From assembly GCA_017609085.1 (NCBI GenBank), contig JAFCEO010000002.1, forward strand, positions 1-57,539: DNA of 57,539 nucleotides. The letters are read 5' to 3'. Both the position numbers and the translations under genes were made by a program. A model generated the notes under the pieces. The model searched no databases and was not told where the DNA came from. It was given only the letters and a program-made list of their open reading frames with translations. This DNA is from Candidatus Pacearchaeota archaeon (GTDB taxonomy: Archaea > Nanobdellota > Nanobdellia > Pacearchaeales > GW2011-AR1). This document shows positions 20,459 to 28,606 of this stretch, in pieces; within the stretch, counting starts at the first letter, position 1; every line of letters starts with the position of its first letter.

Positions 20459-21280
20459 ATGGCAAAAAAGGAAAAAAAGAGAATTGGAAATTTTCAAATC
20501 GAAGATATAAAGTTTAGTTTTAGATTTACGATAGTTGCCATAATACTCATTTTTTTAATTCTACTTTTTTTGAGTAATTTAGTAAATATTTTTGAAAAGA
20601 TTGAGAATAAAGCAAATAAAGAAAGCACGAAAAAAGATAGTTTAGAAGATACGACTCCGTTTTTTTCAAAAGAAGGGTCGGGAGTTTTGATGTATCTTCC
20701 TGCAGTAGATTCAAGGGGCAAAGGGATTTACACGCTCTTAAAAGTCGAGGCATTTCCGGGTTCAGGCAGAACTTTAACAGACATAGATAATTTGTTGTTT
20801 TGGGCCGATACGCAACACAGCATTAGAATAGCAAAGAGAGTTGCAGAAAATATCACTGGAAAAAAAGAAGAAGATTACGATGTTATTTATACAATTAAAG
20901 CTAATGCTTCTTTAATAGGAGGACCTAGTGCTGGCGCAGCTCTTGCAATAGCAACAATAGCGGCTTTAGAGAACAAAGAATTAAACAAGAGTGTAATGAT
21001 AACAGGAGTAGTAAATCATGATGGGAGTATAGGGCCTGTTTCTGGAATATTGGAAAAAGCAAAGGCTGCTAAAGAAGCTGGCGCTACCCTATTTCTTGTT
21101 CCATTGTTGCAAAGTAGGGATGTTGTTTATGAAACCTCAAAGCACTGTGAAGTTTTTGGTAATACAAAAATTTGCACAACTGAAACAAGGCCAAAAAAAA
21201 TTGAAGTAGAAAAAGAAGCTGATATTAAAGTTAGGGAAGTTTCTTCTATTCAGGAAGCTATGGAATACTTTTTTAAATAG
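20459..21280 (+). CDS. Membrane-anchored Lon-like S16 protease domain protein (no AAA+ module)
   Basis: N-terminal TM; GGPSAGAALAIATIAALENKELNKSVMITGVVNHDGSIGPVSGILEKAKAAKEAG. Confidence 0.9.
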   Translation: MAKKEKKRIGNFQIEDIKFSFRFTIVAIILIFLILLFLSNLVNIFEKIENKANKESTKKDSLEDTTPFFSKEGSGVLMYLPAVDSRGKGIYTLLKVEAFPGSGRTLTDIDNLLFWADTQHSIRIAKRVAENITGKKEEDYDVIYTIKANASLIGGPSAGAALAIATIAALENKELNKSVMITGVVNHDGSIGPVSGILEKAKAAKEAGATLFLVPLLQSRDVVYETSKHCEVFGNTKICTTETRPKKIEVEKEADIKVREVSSIQEAMEYFFK

Positions 21281-21590
21281 CTCTTCTATAAATACATCTT
21301 TCAATAAAACCATAATCACTTACATCTTTCTCGTCAATTGGTAAAACAACTAAATCAATGGTCATTGTTCTAGAAAGAAAAGTATTATGCAAATTCAAAT
21401 CTAAATCTGTTACCTTATCCTCAAATTTGTCGTCTCTTATTTTTTCAAGAAGAAAATAGTAAGCTATTTTACATCCTTCATAAGGGTACTCAGGACTTGT
21501 TCCTTTAAAAACAGCTTTAAATTTTTTATGTCTTTTAGCAAATTCTATCAATTTTTTATTAATCTCTTTTTCAAAAGATATTTCAGTCAT
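21273..21590 (-). CDS. Hypothetical protein (105 aa)
   Basis: Start overlaps the stop of the upstream gene 21587..22291 (operon-like). Confidence 0.65.
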   Translation of the reverse strand: MTEISFEKEINKKLIEFAKRHKKFKAVFKGTSPEYPYEGCKIAYYFLLEKIRDDKFEDKVTDLDLNLHNTFLSRTMTIDLVVLPIDEKDVSDYGFIERCIYRRAI

Positions 21591-22291
21591 TTCTCCCCAA
21601 ATTCAAGGATTAATTTTCCTTTTGAGAACTTGTATCCCAACAAAGGAAATTTAATAGGGAGAAGTTTAAAATATGCTTTGTCTTTTGAAAATGCCTTCAC
21701 CTCTACACTATTTTCTAATTGATTAACAATAATATCTTTTTTGCTCTTTACACCCGGCAAATCTATTTCGTAGATTATTCTCCCACTTAGTCTTCGAACT
21801 TTACTTTCTGCTTCTTCTCTTGGCAACTTAGCTAACTTTCTAGCTTTCTCTTCACTAATTTGAGGTATTTTTACTCTTTCTTTAATTGGTTTTGTCTTAA
21901 TTTGTTTTTCTATTTTCTTAAATTCTGGTATGTTTCCAAAACTTTTAACCTTAATAATAGGGAAACCGTCTCCTGAAGAAATATTTATACTTATACCTCC
22001 TTTTTTTATATTATTTCTTGGAATTTTTTCTTTGCTTAATTCTTTATCTAATTCTCTAAATTGTTTGTCCATTTCCTTTACTATCTTTTTAAAAAGAGTA
22101 TTAAAACCAAAAGGTAATTTTATTTCATCTTCAAATAAATCGAAACTATCCTTTTTTCCAAGAAGTCCATAATCTCTTTCGTCTTTCTCTTCATTTATAA
22201 CAAAACCGCAGTAAGGACAGTAAGTAAAACCTTTCTCTATTTTTCTTCCGCAATTCTTGCAAGTTTTTTTCCAGAGCATAATTATTTTCAA
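21587..22291 (-). CDS. Zinc-ribbon protein with C-terminal Hsp20/ACD-like domain
   Basis: CKNCGRKIEKGFTYCPYCG ribbon; C-terminal RIIYEIDLPGVKSKKDIIVNQLENSVEVKAFSKDKAYFKLLPI...KFSKGKLILEF. Confidence 0.75.
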   Translation of the reverse strand: MKIIMLWKKTCKNCGRKIEKGFTYCPYCGFVINEEKDERDYGLLGKKDSFDLFEDEIKLPFGFNTLFKKIVKEMDKQFRELDKELSKEKIPRNNIKKGGISINISSGDGFPIIKVKSFGNIPEFKKIEKQIKTKPIKERVKIPQISEEKARKLAKLPREEAESKVRRLSGRIIYEIDLPGVKSKKDIIVNQLENSVEVKAFSKDKAYFKLLPIKFPLLGYKFSKGKLILEFGEK

Positions 22292-22481
22292 GAAGGAGAA
22301 GTTTAAAAGCCTTGTGGAATATGGAATGTTACTATGAAACTATTCTCTAAGCCATAAATTGAAAAATTAACAGTTATTGTTAAAAATTGAAATTTCGGCA
22401 AACTTTAATCGAAAAGCTTTTAATTCTTTTTATGTTATTTAATATATAAAAAAGAAGGAAATTTTATCTATTTTTAGAAAA

Positions 22482-23138
22482 ATGAAACCAGAAGAGATTG
22501 CTAAAAGATATAACATCGATTTGGAAAAGTTAAAAAAGGAGCAAGAAAAATTAGCTAAACAATTAAAGATTGAAGATTCTATAGATTTTTCTCTAGCAGA
22601 AAGAATTGCTGCTATAGATAACTCCTTTTTAAAAAATAAGATAATCTCTGGTTGCATTGTTGTTAATCCTGAAATGGAAGTTCTTGAACAAGAATATTTT
22701 TCAGACATAATGAGATTCCCTTATATTCCAGGATTTAGAGCTTACCGTGAACTTCCATCTATGATAGAAGCCTTTAATAAGTTAGAAGAAAAACCTGATA
22801 TTGTTTTTATCCCGGGGCATGGAATAGCCCATCCAAGACTGGGAATGGCTAGCCATTTTTCAATTTCGACGGGTGTTCCAAGTATTGGAATTGCAAATTC
22901 TTTACTAATTGGAGAAGTGAAAGGAGAAGACATATTTGTTGAAGGCAAAAAAGTAGGAAAGGTTTTGCAAATTAAGCCAGGAAGCAAGCCTATGTACATT
23001 AGTCCGGGGAATCTTATAAGTATAGAAACTGCCTATAACTTGGCCAAAAAGTTTATAAGACTGCCACATAAACTTCCAGAACCTTTACATCTAGCACATA
23101 AATATGCTAAAGAAATAAGGAAAGAAATGTTTGGATAA
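22482..23138 (+). CDS. nfi: Endonuclease V
   Basis: ERIAAIDNSF, FRAYRELP, IVFIPGHGIAHPRLGMASHFSISTGVPSIGIANSLL, GSKPMYISPGN. Confidence 0.95.
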   Translation: MKPEEIAKRYNIDLEKLKKEQEKLAKQLKIEDSIDFSLAERIAAIDNSFLKNKIISGCIVVNPEMEVLEQEYFSDIMRFPYIPGFRAYRELPSMIEAFNKLEEKPDIVFIPGHGIAHPRLGMASHFSISTGVPSIGIANSLLIGEVKGEDIFVEGKKVGKVLQIKPGSKPMYISPGNLISIETAYNLAKKFIRLPHKLPEPLHLAHKYAKEIRKEMFG

Positions 23139-23246
23139 ATAACCTCGCTATAAATTTACAAAATTTTTCTCTCTTACCTCTATTTTTTAAGAACAAGATT
23201 TTCCACTTTTTTCATAAAAAAATATTCAATATAAATTAATGCAACA

Positions 23247-23317
23247 TGCGCCAGCCGGGATTTGAACCCGGGTTATCAGCTTGGGAAGCTGATGTCTTGC
23301 CACTGGACCACTGGCGC
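23247..23317 (-). tRNA. tRNA-Gly(CCC), no intron
   Basis: Acceptor GCGCCAG/CTGGCGC; anticodon arm TCAGC-TTCCCAA-GCTGA. Confidence 0.96.
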
Positions 23318-23385
23318 TTTTAATTATTTAAATATGCATATCTAAATTCATAAATTTTTATATAGGTTTGTTCCTTAATAAAGTT

Positions 23386-23883
23386 ATGACAAGAATAACA
23401 AAATTAACTCGATTAGTAGAAGAGACTGTAGCTGCTGCAAGAACAGGAAGGGCGGTTGCTAGTTTAGGAGCAATGTTAACTAATGTGGAAAAAACAAATG
23501 CTCCGGAAATTTACAACAGGCTAATCGCAAAGCAGAATATTAGTGAAAGCTCACCTGTTACATCTGAAATTTTAGAGAAAAAAAGAAAAAGAAAAATTTC
23601 ATTAAAAGAGGCTGTAAAAAGATTTATCGAACAATATCCTAAAGAAAGTTTGCCTTTACAAGAGATTATGAAGCAACAAGAAGAATCTTCTTCTACACTT
23701 GTAGGATATGGTTTAAAGAAAGGAAAAGATTTAGGAGATGACTTTTATATTGATTTAATTATAGAAGTAGCAGGAATTACATCCCAAGAAGCAGGAGTAT
23801 TATATCATGGTGTCTTGAAACCTATGATGAAAAGAGTTGATGAAGAAAGAAAAAAAGGATTGATTGAATATAAAATCAAGTAA
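23386..23883 (+). CDS. Hypothetical protein (~165 aa)
   Basis: ORF track starts at 23368; ATG 23386 (MTRITKLTRLVEE) looks more likely. Confidence 0.65.
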   Translation: MTRITKLTRLVEETVAAARTGRAVASLGAMLTNVEKTNAPEIYNRLIAKQNISESSPVTSEILEKKRKRKISLKEAVKRFIEQYPKESLPLQEIMKQQEESSSTLVGYGLKKGKDLGDDFYIDLIIEVAGITSQEAGVLYHGVLKPMMKRVDEERKKGLIEYKIK

Positions 23884-23919
23884 CAAAACTTTTAATAACC
23901 TTCTTTTTCTTCTTAGATT

Positions 23920-25353
23920 ATGAAAAAATTTTATGTTACTACGGCAATAGACTATGTGAATGCAGAGCCACATATAGGGCACGCTTACCAAAAAATTGTA
24001 GCTGATGTTTTGGCAAGGTGGCATAGATTAAGGGGGGAAAAAGTAAAATTTTTGACAGGAACAGATGAGCACGGTCAGAAAATATCGAGAGTTGCAAAAG
24101 AACAGGGGATGAGTGAAAAAGAATTTGTTGACAAGATGGCAGAAAAATTCAAAGAAGCATGGGACAAGCTAAATGTAAAATACGATAGATTTATCAGAAC
24201 AACTGATAAAGACCATGAAAAATTTGTTCAAGAATTCATTAAAAAAATAAAAAAAGATATTTATAAAGGAGAGTATGAAGGACTCTATTGTTTTGGGTGT
24301 GAAAGATATTATACAGAAAAAGATTTAGTTAACGGAAAATGTCCTTTCCATCCAGATAAAAAATTAGAGAAATTAAAAGAAGAAACTTATTATTTTAAAT
24401 TAAGTAAGTACCAAAAACAATTGTTAAAATTATATGAGAATGAAACATTCGTACTGCCTAAAGAAAGGAGAAATGAAATAAGGAACAGAGTTAAAGAGGG
24501 GCTGGATGATCTAAGCATCACAAGAACTAATTTTTCATGGGGTATTCCTTTCCCTTTAGAGAAAGGACATGTAATTTATGTTTGGTTTGATGCTCTTCTT
24601 AATTATCTTTCAGGCTCAGGTGAGAAACAAGAGTTTTGGCCTGCAGAAGTTCATCTTTTAGGAAAGGACAACGGATGGTTTCATGCTGTTATCTGGCCAG
24701 CCATGTTATTGTCGGCAGGATATAAACTTCCTAAAACAATTTTTGTTCATGGTTTTCTTACTTTTAATGGGCAGAAGATTTCAAAGTCATTAGGAAATGT
24801 AATTTCCCCGACATACTTATCTGAAAAATACGGCGTGGACAGTGTTAGGTATTTTATCTGCAGAAATTTTGTTTTTGGAGAAGATGGAGATTTTAATGAA
24901 AAAGTCTTAGTTGAGAGGCACAATAACGAATTAGCTAACAAACTTGGCAATCTTATAAGCAGGGTCTCTGCCCTTATAGAAAAAAACGGCATGGAAAAAA
25001 TAGAAAATAAATTGTTGAAAAAACTTAAACTGAAAGAAATTGAAAGTTGCATAGATGATTTTAAATTGGACAAGGCCTTAAACTCCATATTTGAATTTAT
25101 CGATATATGCAACGAGTATATTCAAAAGAAAAAGCCATGGGAAGCTGAAAGTCAGGATAGAGAAAAAGTTCTATACGAATTGGCAGATAGCATTAAAGCT
25201 ATAGCTATCTTACTTTGGCCCTTCATTCCTGAAACGAGTGAAAAAATTGCAAAGCAATTTGGATTCAAGATAAATTACGAAGAGATTAATAAGCCAATTG
25301 TGGTTAAAAAAATAAAAAAAGGAGAAATCCTTTTTAAAAAAATAAATGAATAA
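23920..25353 (+). CDS. metG: Methionyl-tRNA synthetase, catalytic and anticodon-binding core
   Basis: YVNAEPHIGHAYQ, TGTDEHGQKI, GQKISKSLGNVI. Confidence 0.96.
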   Translation: MKKFYVTTAIDYVNAEPHIGHAYQKIVADVLARWHRLRGEKVKFLTGTDEHGQKISRVAKEQGMSEKEFVDKMAEKFKEAWDKLNVKYDRFIRTTDKDHEKFVQEFIKKIKKDIYKGEYEGLYCFGCERYYTEKDLVNGKCPFHPDKKLEKLKEETYYFKLSKYQKQLLKLYENETFVLPKERRNEIRNRVKEGLDDLSITRTNFSWGIPFPLEKGHVIYVWFDALLNYLSGSGEKQEFWPAEVHLLGKDNGWFHAVIWPAMLLSAGYKLPKTIFVHGFLTFNGQKISKSLGNVISPTYLSEKYGVDSVRYFICRNFVFGEDGDFNEKVLVERHNNELANKLGNLISRVSALIEKNGMEKIENKLLKKLKLKEIESCIDDFKLDKALNSIFEFIDICNEYIQKKKPWEAESQDREKVLYELADSIKAIAILLWPFIPETSEKIAKQFGFKINYEEINKPIVVKKIKKGEILFKKINE

Positions 25354-25537
25354 AAAATCATTAAAAAATAAGTTATCTATAAACGATATAGATTTCTTAG
25401 AACAAGAGGCTTTAAGAGGCAAAGCCCCCTGTTTATTTGGTTTGAGGGAACGTATAGAAAACATTTGTAGTTTATTAAAAGATTATGATGCTGTTAAGAA
25501 ATATCTTAATGATTTGAAGAATTATAAAAAACAATAA
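25346..25537 (+). CDS. Hypothetical small protein (63 aa) between the metG parts
   Basis: Start overlaps metG stop by 8 nt. Confidence 0.6.
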   Translation: MNKKSLKNKLSINDIDFLEQEALRGKAPCLFGLRERIENICSLLKDYDAVKKYLNDLKNYKKQ

Positions 25538-25570
25538 AATTTTTATAAATCATCCTTTAATTTTATTAAA

Positions 25571-25903
25571 ATGGAGACAATAAAATTTTCAGATTGGTTA
25601 AAACTTGATTTGCGAGTTGGCGAAATTTTGAAAGTGGAGGATATAGAAGGGGCAGATAAGCTTTATAAGTTGGAAGTAGATATTAGAACAGAAAAAAGAA
25701 TTTTGGTAGCAGGGTTAAAACAGCATTATGAGAAGAAAGAGTTAGAGGGGAAAAGATGTATTGTTTTGGTTAATTTAGAACCAAAAGCTCTTAAAGGTAT
25801 AGAAAGTAGGGGAATGATTTTGGCCGCAGTTAACGAGAAAGAGAATAGAGTGATACTGATAGTGCCTGAGAAAGATATAGAAGTAGGAAGCAAGATTATG
25901 TAA
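25571..25903 (+). CDS. MetRS beta / Trbp111-like tRNA-binding protein
   Basis: FSDWLKLDLRVGEILKVEDIEGADKLYKLEVDI...SRGMILAA. Confidence 0.93.
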   Translation: METIKFSDWLKLDLRVGEILKVEDIEGADKLYKLEVDIRTEKRILVAGLKQHYEKKELEGKRCIVLVNLEPKALKGIESRGMILAAVNEKENRVILIVPEKDIEVGSKIM

Positions 25904-25909
25904 TAAGAA

Positions 25910-25981
25910 GGGCCTGTGGTTCAGTGGTAGAACGTCTGCTTCACGTGCAGAAGGTCCGCGGTTCAATTCCGCGCAGGCCCA
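25910..25981 (+). tRNA. tRNA-Val(CAC), no intron
   Basis: Acceptor GGGCCTG/CAGGCCC; loop TTCACGT. Confidence 0.96.
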
Positions 25982-25995
25982 TTTAAAGAATGTTT

Positions 25996-26739
25996 TTATT
26001 TAAAAAATCTAGAGAAAAAACTTTGTTTTTCTTCTCTACCTAAAATTCTTCTCGCTATATTTTTGTATGCTTTAGACGCTTTACTTTTGGGATGTGTATA
26101 TATTATAGAATTTTTTAATGTGAGTGCTTTTTGCATATTTTTATCTTCAGGAACTATCCCCAACAGAGGTAATTCTAACATATCTTTAATGTTATCTAAA
26201 GACATTTCTGATTTTCTTCTTTTGTATCTTGTGACTATAAATCCTTTAATATTCTTATTTAACTGTTCTGCCAATTTGACTGTTTTTAAAGCGTCTGTTA
26301 CTGCAGGCATCTCAGGTTGAGTAACTAAAATAATTTCGTCTGAAGAGTTAATTACTGATTCTACATCGATTCCTAAACCTGCCGGCGAATCGAGGATTAT
26401 ATGGTCAGCAAAGCTTTTTAGTTGATGTGTTATATAGGGCAGATTTTCATATTTTATTTTTCTCAAATCTTTTATTGATAACGAAGAAGGAAGAATTTTT
26501 AATCCGGAATTATGTTCGTAAATTGCTTCCAAAACTTCTGTTTTTCCGTTTAATACATGGTTTAAAGTAATTGGAACAAGGGGGGAACCTAAATGTAAGC
26601 CAATATTTGGAGTCGAGAGATTTGCATCTACAACGAGAACATTCTCTCCAAAAGAGTTCATCGCAGCTGCAAGATTTATGGCAGAAGTTGTCTTTCCTGT
26701 ACCCCCTTTTCCTGACGTTATTCCATAAATTTTTGCCAT
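25996..26739 (-). CDS. MinD/ParA-like P-loop ATPase
   Basis: SGKGGTGKTTSAINLAAA deviant Walker A, VLVVDANLSTPNIG, IILDSPAGLG. Confidence 0.94.
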   Translation of the reverse strand: MAKIYGITSGKGGTGKTTSAINLAAAMNSFGENVLVVDANLSTPNIGLHLGSPLVPITLNHVLNGKTEVLEAIYEHNSGLKILPSSLSIKDLRKIKYENLPYITHQLKSFADHIILDSPAGLGIDVESVINSSDEIILVTQPEMPAVTDALKTVKLAEQLNKNIKGFIVTRYKRRKSEMSLDNIKDMLELPLLGIVPEDKNMQKALTLKNSIIYTHPKSKASKAYKNIARRILGREEKQSFFSRFFK

Positions 26740-26789
26740 TTTAAGCTCTTGACTATAATTGTTTAAAATTGGTGTAGCTTTGCAAAAAG

Positions 26790-27233
26790 CTAGATTGATA
26801 AATATTCTCTAACAAATTTTATAAACCTTTCCAACACCTCATTATATTCCTTTAATTTCTCCATATTTATCTTCACTTCCTTGCCATCTATCACTTTTAA
26901 ACACACATTTTTTCTGAATTCGCTTTCCCTTATCTTATTCAACTGAGGAATTTTTTTAAAGAATTCATAAAGGTCTAAAGTTTGAATGATAGCCGGCTCT
27001 TTTTTGAAAATATCCTTTAACGTTAAGACTTTCATTTTTGGAGCGGCGGGCAGAGTCGTTATAATCTTTTTCTTCTTTAATTTTTGAAGAAGAGCATCTA
27101 TACATAACTCAACCATGCTTCTCCATCTTTCTATGAGATTCAATATAACATCGCAGGTTTTTGTATATTTTAAGCTAACATAAAGTAAATGGTCTGCAGA
27201 TGTTTTTTCTTTCATAATTCTTTCTAAAGGCAT
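26790..27233 (-). CDS. Hypothetical helical protein, paralog of 27511..27981
   Basis: SADHLLYVSLKYTKTCDVILNLIERW vs TADHMLYMTYPLVKEKRLLLKILNET. Confidence 0.7.
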   Translation of the reverse strand: MPLERIMKEKTSADHLLYVSLKYTKTCDVILNLIERWRSMVELCIDALLQKLKKKKIITTLPAAPKMKVLTLKDIFKKEPAIIQTLDLYEFFKKIPQLNKIRESEFRKNVCLKVIDGKEVKINMEKLKEYNEVLERFIKFVREYLSI

Positions 27234-27510
27234 TTTAACCTATTTTTCCATAATTTAACAAAAAGTTGTGAAACTTATAAAGAAGAAGTTATATTTATAT
27301 TTTTGCTTCATTGCAATTTTTGCTAAAACAATTCTTAAGTAGTAACAGTAGTAACAATTGAAAGATTCGAAATCTTCAATTATTTTTATAATATGAACAT
27401 AAAAATTTAAAATATATAGAAAAAAGTATTTCAAAAATCTGTCAATAAAATGAATTCTGAATTAGTAATTAAAAATCAATCTAATTTTTAAGCTGCCATA
27501 AAAAATTAAC

Positions 27511-27981
27511 TTACTTCCTATTTCGGATTATTGTTTCTGCTTTTCTTAATAGATCTTTGGCTAATAAGATATAACTCTTCATTTTTTCCATCGTTATTGT
27601 ATCTGTTTTTAAGGAATTTGTCATAATTACAATTTTTTCGTTTTTTACAAATTCGAAAGGACTTTTTTTGTGTTTTTCTGCTAAATTAAAAATTTCGATA
27701 ATTTCCTGCACCTGTTCAGGAGTTATACCATATCGTGGAGAGCATTTCTTAAAAACTTCAAAATTAGCTTTTGCATCCTTATATAACTGGATTCTTTTGT
27801 AAAGATACTCGTATTGAAGAATAGAATTTACTATATTTAGAATTGCTAAATAAGTTTCATTTAATATTTTTAAAAGAAGCCTCTTTTCTTTTACAAGAGG
27901 ATAAGTCATGTAAAGCATATGGTCTGCTGTTTGTAAAAGTTTAGAAGCTTTATCTAAATTTTCAATAAATTTTTCAGGCAT
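27511..27981 (-). CDS. Hypothetical helical protein, paralog of 26790..27233
   Basis: Shared ADH[LM]LY motif and C-terminal [IT]xMEK[LM]K[ES]Y segment. Confidence 0.7.
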   Translation of the reverse strand: MPEKFIENLDKASKLLQTADHMLYMTYPLVKEKRLLLKILNETYLAILNIVNSILQYEYLYKRIQLYKDAKANFEVFKKCSPRYGITPEQVQEIIEIFNLAEKHKKSPFEFVKNEKIVIMTNSLKTDTITMEKMKSYILLAKDLLRKAETIIRNRK

Positions 27982-28095
27982 TTTATTTTGCTTTCGGAAA
28001 GTGAATAGATTCTCTTTCCCTCAGTCCCATTAATAAAGGGAGATGGATTAATAAAATTATCTATTTAACCATTTGATGTTTTAAGAATTTTATAA

Positions 28096-28437
28096 TCATT
28101 TACTTAATTCCAAAATTGTGGCAGCTATATCTCCATTATTTCTTTCAAGAACTTCTTTTGCTTCCTGTTCTGTGCAGTTTGTTTTTTCAATTATCAGTTG
28201 AATGTCTTTTTCAATATCTTCCTGACTTTCAGGTTCCTCAACTGTTTCTTCTTTTACGTCGCCAGAAATCTGAAAAGTTTCTTGTCCTTGCATTTCTATC
28301 TTGACAACAGAAGGGTTTTCAATTATACTCCTCTTATTAGTACCTTCTATAATAACTCTCTCTGCATCTATATCTTCTTGTTTCATTCCAAGCTGTTTCA
28401 TTACAGCCTGGATTTTTTTAGGATTTATATTGAACAT
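28096..28437 (-). CDS. nac: Nascent polypeptide-associated complex (NAC) protein
   Basis: NPKKIQAVMKQLGM, VVKIEMQGQETFQISG, C-terminal UBA. Confidence 0.95.
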   Translation of the reverse strand: MFNINPKKIQAVMKQLGMKQEDIDAERVIIEGTNKRSIIENPSVVKIEMQGQETFQISGDVKEETVEEPESQEDIEKDIQLIIEKTNCTEQEAKEVLERNNGDIAATILELSK

Positions 28438-28438
28438 T

Positions 28439-28594
28439 TTAAAAGAAAATTTTTAATAGAGATACAAACAATATAACGAGAATTATAAATATAACAACGT
28501 GCTCGGGCTTTAATTTCAGTTTAGATTCATGTTCCTCGCCGTATCTAACAATACCTCCAATCCCTGAAGGAACACTTATTTTGTTTTGTGCCAT
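28439..28594 (-). CDS. secG: Preprotein translocase subunit Sec61 beta (51 aa; not in ORF track)
   Basis: MAQNKISVPSGIGGIVRYGEEHESKLKLKPEHVVIFIILVILFVSLLKIFF, typical archaeal Sec61 beta pattern. Confidence 0.9.
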   Translation of the reverse strand: MAQNKISVPSGIGGIVRYGEEHESKLKLKPEHVVIFIILVILFVSLLKIFF

Positions 28595-28606
28595 AAGATT
28601 TAAAAT

